A stretch of DNA of 64,000 bases from an uncultured Oscillospiraceae bacterium (lineage in GTDB: Bacteria > Bacillota > Clostridia > Oscillospirales > Acutalibacteraceae), in NCBI GenBank assembly GCA_902465155.1, contig CABQLY010000001.1:186001-250000 (forward strand), written 5' to 3'. Shown here piece by piece: positions 59,552 through 64,000 of this stretch (position 1 is its first letter; every line of letters starts with the position of its first letter). The notes beneath the pieces are model-generated. The model had not been told where the DNA came from. It saw nothing but the letters and a program-made list of their open reading frames with translations, and searched no databases. Position numbers and translations under genes: made by a program.

Positions 59552-59599
59552 AAAAAAATAAAGGGCCGCCGGCAAAACACCTTGCCGACAGCCCCTTTG
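59552..59599 (-). terminator. rpmE terminator
   Basis: On the minus strand AAAGGGGC ... GCCCTTT with inner CGGCAA/TTGCCG pairing, then TATTTTTTT. Directly after the rpmE stop. Confidence 0.85.
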
Positions 59600-59607
59600 G
59601 TACTGCA

Positions 59608-59814
59608 TTATTTTTCTTCTAAATTAAAGCGCTTTTTGAAACGGTCTACACGGCCGCCGGTATCTACCAGCTTTTGCTTGCCGGTGAAGAACGGATGACA
59701 TTTAGAGCAAATATCTACACGAATTTCTTTTTTGGTCGAGCGAGTTTCAAATTCAGCACCGCAAGCGCATTTTACGGTTGCAACATCGTATTGCGGATGA
59801 ATTCCCTGTTTCAC
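59608..59814 (-). CDS. rpmE: 50S ribosomal protein L31, zinc-binding form
   Basis: A 68-residue L31. KQGIHPQYDVATVKCACGAEFETRST, then VDICSKCHPFFTGKQKLVDTGGRVDRF, with the CxC and CxxC zinc ligands, i.e. the zinc-requiring (C+) form. It sits on the 50S surface and contacts the 30S. The start is GTG; AAAGGGG lies about eight bases upstream. Single gene with its own promoter and terminator. Confidence 0.95.
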   Translation of the reverse strand: MKQGIHPQYDVATVKCACGAEFETRSTKKEIRVDICSKCHPFFTGKQKLVDTGGRVDRFKKRFNLEEK

Positions 59815-59884
59815 ATCGGTCACCCCTTTCAAGATATAGAGTGAACTTAACCGGCCAAAGCCGGGAGCAGTCCTGTACCATGCT

Positions 59885-59913
59885 ATATTACCACACTTTA
59901 GGCCGAAATGCAA
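59885..59913 (-). promoter_or_regulatory. rpmE promoter
   Basis: Minus strand TTGCAT, 17 bases, TAATAT, about 70 bases before the start codon. Confidence 0.65.
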
Positions 59914-59946
59914 GGGGAAATTTTAAAATAAGCAAATTTAACAATT

Positions 59947-62238
59947 TTATTTTTCAAAATCGGACGCTTTGCTGTAAATTCGAACCTCAAAAAGCTTGGC
60001 GGTTTGGTGGTCGGCAGAATCCAGCACCGTAATGCGCACCGCTTTGGCCGTTTGCGGGGTAAAGCTTAAGCGCATTTGCCGTAAAAAGTTGTGCTGCACG
60101 GTGCCAACCGTTTGCCAGCCGCTGTTTGTAAGCAGCTCGGCCTGCAGCTTTGTGGCCGTTTTGCCAAAAAACGGAACTTCGTAATAGGAGTAAAACGGGC
60201 GAAAAAGGTCGGTGTCGGTGGTAATTTGCAGCGCCCCCACCGTGGCCGGCTGCGGCAGCGTTAAGGTAACGCTTTGCGGCAGCCCGCAGCAGGCGTACCA
60301 GCCGTTAGAGGCTGTGGTAGTGTCGCGCAGCAAGCCGTTTATTAGGTTCTCCGGTTTAGGGGTAACGGTGTGCGTTTTTTCAAAGCAGCTTTCTAAAACC
60401 TCCTGCTCGGCTGTGGCCGTGGCGGTAACGGTGCAGCCGCGGGCAAGGTCCTGCTCGTCTTTATTTTTTAAGTCCGGTGCGGTTTGGTCATCTAACAAAA
60501 GCTGCTGCAGCAGCAGTTTTAGGTGCTGTTGCCCAAGCGTGCGCGGGGTGGCGCCGTACTTTTTGCAAAGGGCCGCCGCGGTGCCAACAACCTGCCCTAA
60601 GGTGGCAATGGTGCTTTCTACCCGGGTAGAGCCTAAAGCGGCGTGCGAAACCGAGATTCCGCGGGAGGCCACAAAAAGGTTTAAAATGTTTTTAGAATAC
60701 AGGCACCGGTAGGGAATAGGGGTGGGCGGCACCCGTGTGTTGCTGAAAAACGGCCCCTCGCTGCCCGAAAAAATGCCCTTTACATGGTGCAGGTCTAAAT
60801 TCCAGCCGCAGTAGGCAACCGTGTCGGCAAACTGGCGGTTGCAGTTAAAGTCGTTGTAGCTCATTAAATAATCGCCAACAACGCGGCGGTTTTCGCGCTT
60901 GGCGTTAAAAATAGAAAGCTTGGTAATGGCGTAGTTTGCGGCCTTTTCTTTTAACGGGCTGGAATTTTTCAGCCAGTCAAAATAGCCTAAGGTTAGGCAA
61001 AAAAGCTCATCGCGCGTGTGCTCGGCATCGTAAAGGTCGTCAAAATCGTTGCGCTGTTCCAACCACCATTCCGAGCTGTGCAGCCGTTGGGCGTTGCGGC
61101 AGAGGGCTTCGCCCTCGGGTAGCTTGGTGGCAAAATCCGGCAGGGTAAAGGGGGCGGGGCGGCCAATGTCCTCGGCGTAAAAGCCGGTAAAGGCAAGGGT
61201 GTTTTGCTTGGCGCGCCCGCGTAAACAACCGCTCATGGTCATCAGGTCGCCGCTTTCGGGGGCAACGCTTTCGTTTAGTTCATGCCGCCCCTCGCGCCCA
61301 ATGCGGTACAGCGCGCCGGCGTAGTAGGCCAGCCAGCAGTCGCCGGTGCAATCGGCAAACAGGGGGGCCGTAAAATGGCTTTTTTGCAGGGTGAGCGTGT
61401 TGGTACATTCAATTTCGGTAATGCGGCTGTTCTCGGTTTTAGCCCCCGTGCAAAGGGTGTTGGTAAACAAGGTCAGGTTTGGCTCCGCCGCCACTAATTT
61501 TTCCATGGCACCCTGCCAGGTAAGCCCAAAACGGTTGCGTACACATTTAATTTCGTTGGCAATGCCGGTTTCCTGCGCGCCTTCGTTCGGGCCGCCGGCG
61601 CCGTCTAACCCAACGGTGCCCTCGTCCGAGGCATTGCCGCCTACAACGGGTCGGTCTTGAATTAAGGCAACCCTTAACCCCTTTCGGGCGGCTGCAATTG
61701 CCGCCGGTACGCCGCCCGGGCCCCCGCCAACAACAATAAAATCAAAGTTCCCGCCGTTTTGTATTTGCTGCGAAAGGCCTTTTATTTCGGCCCGCTGCCG
61801 CAAAAAGCGCTCCGGCTCCCCGGCCGGAAAAAAGTCCATGTTGTTGGTAACAATAACCGCCGCCGCGCGGGAAAGCCAGCCGGTTAAATCCTTTAAAGCC
61901 AAGGGGTGGGTGCCGGCGGGCAAATAAAGGTCGCCGGCAATGTCCCAGTACCAGCTGTATTGCGGGCGGGCGCCGCAAACGGCCGGCAGCGGGCTGCCGT
62001 TTATCAGCAAATTAAATTTTCCCGGCGAAAAGGCCGGTTTCCAGTTTTTGGTTCGCACAAAAAAGCGGTAGGTGCCCGGCTCAGTTAAAGTAAACTCGGC
62101 TACGGCGTTTTCGGCCGGCTCGCCCGGGCGGTTGCAGGCAATTAGGTAGGGCAGGGCGGTTTCCCGCACAAATTGGGTGTCTAACTGCCAGCTGCCGCGG
62201 GTTTTAAAATCGGCGGCGTCGATCCATTTGGTTAACAT
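59947..62238 (-). CDS. FAD-dependent oxidoreductase with flanking beta-sandwich domains
   Basis: A 763-residue three-part protein. Residues about 1-160 look like a jelly-roll/carbohydrate-binding-like module (EFTLTEPGTYRFFVRTKNW). Residues about 165-600 are a FAD_oxidored core: FIVVGGGPGGVPAAIAAARKG, VVGGNASDEGT, LFADCTGDCWLAYYAGA and STIATLGQVVGTAAALC. Residues about 640-763 resemble a discoidin-like domain (VGALQITTDTDLFRPF). No signal peptide. Divergent from a PocR/AraC regulator, so it is likely part of a sugar or glycan-modification route. Its reaction is unknown. Confidence 0.75.
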   Translation of the reverse strand: MLTKWIDAADFKTRGSWQLDTQFVRETALPYLIACNRPGEPAENAVAEFTLTEPGTYRFFVRTKNWKPAFSPGKFNLLINGSPLPAVCGARPQYSWYWDIAGDLYLPAGTHPLALKDLTGWLSRAAAVIVTNNMDFFPAGEPERFLRQRAEIKGLSQQIQNGGNFDFIVVGGGPGGVPAAIAAARKGLRVALIQDRPVVGGNASDEGTVGLDGAGGPNEGAQETGIANEIKCVRNRFGLTWQGAMEKLVAAEPNLTLFTNTLCTGAKTENSRITEIECTNTLTLQKSHFTAPLFADCTGDCWLAYYAGALYRIGREGRHELNESVAPESGDLMTMSGCLRGRAKQNTLAFTGFYAEDIGRPAPFTLPDFATKLPEGEALCRNAQRLHSSEWWLEQRNDFDDLYDAEHTRDELFCLTLGYFDWLKNSSPLKEKAANYAITKLSIFNAKRENRRVVGDYLMSYNDFNCNRQFADTVAYCGWNLDLHHVKGIFSGSEGPFFSNTRVPPTPIPYRCLYSKNILNLFVASRGISVSHAALGSTRVESTIATLGQVVGTAAALCKKYGATPRTLGQQHLKLLLQQLLLDDQTAPDLKNKDEQDLARGCTVTATATAEQEVLESCFEKTHTVTPKPENLINGLLRDTTTASNGWYACCGLPQSVTLTLPQPATVGALQITTDTDLFRPFYSYYEVPFFGKTATKLQAELLTNSGWQTVGTVQHNFLRQMRLSFTPQTAKAVRITVLDSADHQTAKLFEVRIYSKASDFEK

Positions 62239-62285
62239 AAATAAGCTCCCCCTTAAAGGTTTTAGGGCGGTTTTTGTTTTTGCCC

Positions 62286-62314
62286 TTGCATACTTTCATT
62301 ATAGCTGATATAAT
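62286..62314 (+). promoter_or_regulatory. promoter of the PocR/AraC gene
   Basis: TTGCAT, 17 bases, TATAAT. On the other strand TATAAT (62298-62303) has no good -35, which suggests an activator-dependent promoter for the FAD enzyme gene. Confidence 0.65.
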
Positions 62315-62353
62315 AAAACAAAACTTTTAAATTGTGCTTATTTTCTTTAAAAA

Positions 62354-63262
62354 GTGGTGATATTTATAAAAGAAATTGCTTTAAAACAAAAAGCCGACGA
62401 AATTGCGGCCTTAACCCGGCAGTTGGAGCAGGACCTAAATTTAAAAATTATTATAAACGACCGCTATTTGATTTTAAAAAGCACCCCGTTGGGCGAGCTT
62501 GAAAATGTAAACGCCTGGCACCTAAACCCCTACTGTTTAAAAATAAAATCTAATCGCCGGCTGCACGCGCGCTGCGTTTACTTAAAACGGCGGTACGACG
62601 CCGGCTGCCCGCCGGCCGCCCCCACCGAGGTTTGCTGCTATTGCGGCGTAAAGGAGCTGGCCGAGCCGGTAACCTTAGGGGGCGTTTGGTTTTTAACGGT
62701 TTTTATAACCGGCTTGCAGGGTTCGCTTGACCCAAATCTTTCCAAAATTTTAGCCGGGCGCACCGGTACGGCTTTGGCAGATTTTTTAAAACTGCGCCAA
62801 ACTGCCCTAAAGGGGGCAACGCCCGCGCAGCTGCAGGGCTTTAAAATTTACCTGCACACGCTGGCGGTTTTGCTGCGGCAATATTTGCAGCTGCTGCCCG
62901 CGGCGGGAAACTGGGTAAATCGGTTTGAAAACGGGGGGACCGATTACATTCGCAAAGCCTTAGATTACATTACAGCCGAGGCTGCCAAGGGAATTTCTAC
63001 CGCCGAGGTTGCCGCGCACTGCCACCTAAGCCAAAGCTACCTGCAGCATTTGTTTGTAAAGCAGCGCGGCCACGGCGTTGGGCTAGAAATTCGGCGCGCC
63101 AAGCTGACCCCGGCCGCTGAGCTGCTTTGCACCACCAACCGCTCGGTAAGGGAAATTGCGCTGGCCTGCGGCTACCGCAACAGCGATTATTTTTCTACCG
63201 CCTTTCGGGCCGGGTTTGGGCAAACACCGCTGCAATATCGCCGCCGGCACCAGCGGCGCTAA
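62354..63262 (+). CDS. PocR-domain AraC family regulator
   Basis: A 302-residue regulator. Residues about 35-150 form a PocR-like sensor (NPYCLKIKSNRRLHARCVYLKRRY; VCCYCGVKELAEPVTLGGVWF) with several cysteines, and the last 100 residues are the AraC double helix-turn-helix (STAEVAAHCHLSQSYLQHLFVK; VREIALACGYRNSDYFSTAFRA) ending GQTPLQYRR. PocR sensors in Clostridia respond to small sugars or alcohols. The GTG start is the weakest point of the call: no clear ribosome binding site precedes it. It is divergent from the FAD enzyme. Confidence 0.85.
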   Translation: MVIFIKEIALKQKADEIAALTRQLEQDLNLKIIINDRYLILKSTPLGELENVNAWHLNPYCLKIKSNRRLHARCVYLKRRYDAGCPPAAPTEVCCYCGVKELAEPVTLGGVWFLTVFITGLQGSLDPNLSKILAGRTGTALADFLKLRQTALKGATPAQLQGFKIYLHTLAVLLRQYLQLLPAAGNWVNRFENGGTDYIRKALDYITAEAAKGISTAEVAAHCHLSQSYLQHLFVKQRGHGVGLEIRRAKLTPAAELLCTTNRSVREIALACGYRNSDYFSTAFRAGFGQTPLQYRRRHQRR

Positions 63263-63410
63263 CGGTAAAAGCAAACTAAAAAAGCGCAAAGCCGGCGGTT
63301 TTTCAAGGTATATAGGCGAATTATATATAAGCTATAAGCCAAAACAGCTGTCGCAAAAATGGCAGAAACTTACTATTTATTACATTGTAATTAAAAAAAA
63401 TAATCAATAT

Positions 63411-63442
63411 AAAAAGCAGCGTGTGGCAAACGCTGCTTTTTT
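63411..63442. terminator. bidirectional terminator between convergent genes
   Basis: AAAAAGCAGCG, loop of nine bases, CGCTGC, then TTTTTT. Serves the plus-strand AraC gene and, with its A-run as T-run, the minus-strand transporter gene. Confidence 0.85.
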
Positions 63443-63553
63443 AAATAACTTTAATGTCGGTTTAAATTTTAGCTAACCGCAGCACCGCTAAACCAGCCTG
63501 AAAAGGGCAGAACAACGGCCTTTTTGCCCTTTGGCCCTGTACGGCGCCGGCGG

Positions 63554-64000
63554 CTATTTGGCCAACGCTTTTTGCACCAGGCCTTTTACCCCGCACCGAA
63601 AGCTTAGCAGCGTACCGGCTGCGGCCCCAACCGCCGCCTGCAAAATTTGGTAGGGCAGCTTTAAAAGGGCGTATTCCGGCGTGCTGTAAATAAAGGCACG
63701 GCCCAGGCTGTAGCCTACTACCATAATAACGGCGCCAACCGTTACGCCCAGCCCGGCCGCCAGCACCGGCCGCTTTGGCAAAATCCGGCGGGAAAACAGC
63801 GAAATTACAACAGCCTGCAGCCCGTGCGTTAGCAGTGAAACAAACATGGGCGCCGGGTAAAAGAATAAATCGCCCAAAAAGGCCCCTACGCCCCCAACGG
63901 CAAAGGCGGCAAACGGGTCCAGCGCAATGGCGGCGGTGCAAATAACAACATCGTTTAAATAAAGGTGCCCGCCCGGCACCGGCACCCCAAAGGAGCTTAG
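63554..64000 (-). CDS. ECF transporter S component, 5' end off the window
   Basis: The frame is open on the minus strand to the window edge, giving 148 codons of the C-terminal part. PVPGGHLYLNDVVICTAAIALDPFAAFAVGGVGAFLGDLFFY is the typical S-component segment where the substrate binds, followed by LTHGLQAVVISLF and two further membrane helices. S components use a shared EcfAAT module to import vitamins or metals. The substrate is unknown. The true start lies beyond base 64000. Confidence 0.82.
   Translation of the reverse strand, partial: LSSFGVPVPGGHLYLNDVVICTAAIALDPFAAFAVGGVGAFLGDLFFYPAPMFVSLLTHGLQAVVISLFSRRILPKRPVLAAGLGVTVGAVIMVVGYSLGRAFIYSTPEYALLKLPYQILQAAVGAAAGTLLSFRCGVKGLVQKALAK

Noticed and set aside
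59296..59580. 94-codon minus-strand ORF
   Set aside because: No ribosome binding site, crosses the rpmE terminator and the glycoside hydrolase fragment on the other strand.
63462..63941. 159-codon minus-strand ORF
   Set aside because: Overlaps the ECF S-component frame, which has clear membrane segments and family motifs.

Overview
The window looks like a chromosomal segment of an anaerobic, probably spore-forming member of the Clostridia (Firmicutes), most like the Oscillospirales/Ruminococcaceae. The evidence is a GerW/YtfJ-type sporulation protein next to a DUF2953 gene, a Rex redox repressor, an IspH-ribosomal protein S1 fusion in a BaiN-cmk-plsC operon, a Firmicutes-type tmRNA, strong AGGAGG-like ribosome binding sites with many TTG/GTG starts, and sigma-A promoters of the TTGACA-N17-TATAAT type. 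This taxonomic call is inference. I saw no tRNA, rRNA, prophage, insertion sequence or CRISPR array.

Layout. 1-1472: 3'-truncated DUF1538 membrane protein. 2.0-5.9 kb: operon of an LbH acyltransferase-like protein, a Nudix hydrolase, a RING/zinc-ribbon membrane protein, GalU and a YjjG-like nucleotidase. 6.0-7.8 kb: smpB, an esterase and ssrA, so both trans-translation components are close together. 7.9-10.9 kb (minus): small zinc-ribbon membrane protein, AraC regulator, FAD-dependent dehydrogenase. 11.4-14.9 kb: YtrA-type GntR regulator, ABC ATPase and large permease. 15.2-18.1 kb (minus): acetyl-xylan-esterase-like enzyme and an E2-like acyltransferase. 18.2-23.5 kb: amino-sugar locus (GH109-like enzyme, NahK-like kinase, NagB, NagA) with a divergent AraC regulator. 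23.5-24.0 kb: a promoter-to-terminator unit with no long gene, a candidate structured RNA with two tiny ORFs. 24.3-27.1 kb: rpsO-pnp with leader structures. 27.4-29.3 kb: glycoside hydrolase. 29.6-31.2 kb: hemolysin III and DegV. 31.9-36.0 kb: XRE regulator, orphan MinD, mgsA, aspS. 36.2-40.1 kb: aconitase, isocitrate dehydrogenase and Rex. 40.2-43.9 kb: heterodimeric ABC exporter. 44.6-45.7 kb: DUF2953 and GerW. 46.3-48.4 kb: EF-G-like GTPase. 48.7-51.6 kb: GH-A glycoside hydrolase and divergent AraC regulator. 52.1-56.7 kb: BaiN-cmk-plsC-ispH/rpsA. 57.1-59.1 kb: DUF5685, J-domain protein and a membrane protein. 59.6-63.3 kb: rpmE, an FAD enzyme with carbohydrate-enzyme-like flanking domains, and a divergent PocR/AraC regulator. 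63.5-64.0 kb: truncated ECF transporter S component.

Themes. Three AraC-type regulators are each divergent from one carbohydrate-active enzyme, which suggests separately induced glycan-use modules. The longer intergenic regions are full of short tandem arrays (units of 12-40 bp, each a different sequence), and two of these touch a stop codon. One intergenic region keeps a frameshifted fragment of a glycoside hydrolase like the one encoded about 9 kb away. The best candidates for something undescribed are the stand-alone RNA/small-ORF unit at 23.55-24.01 kb and the unusual control region of the EF-G-like gene near 46.2-46.3 kb.
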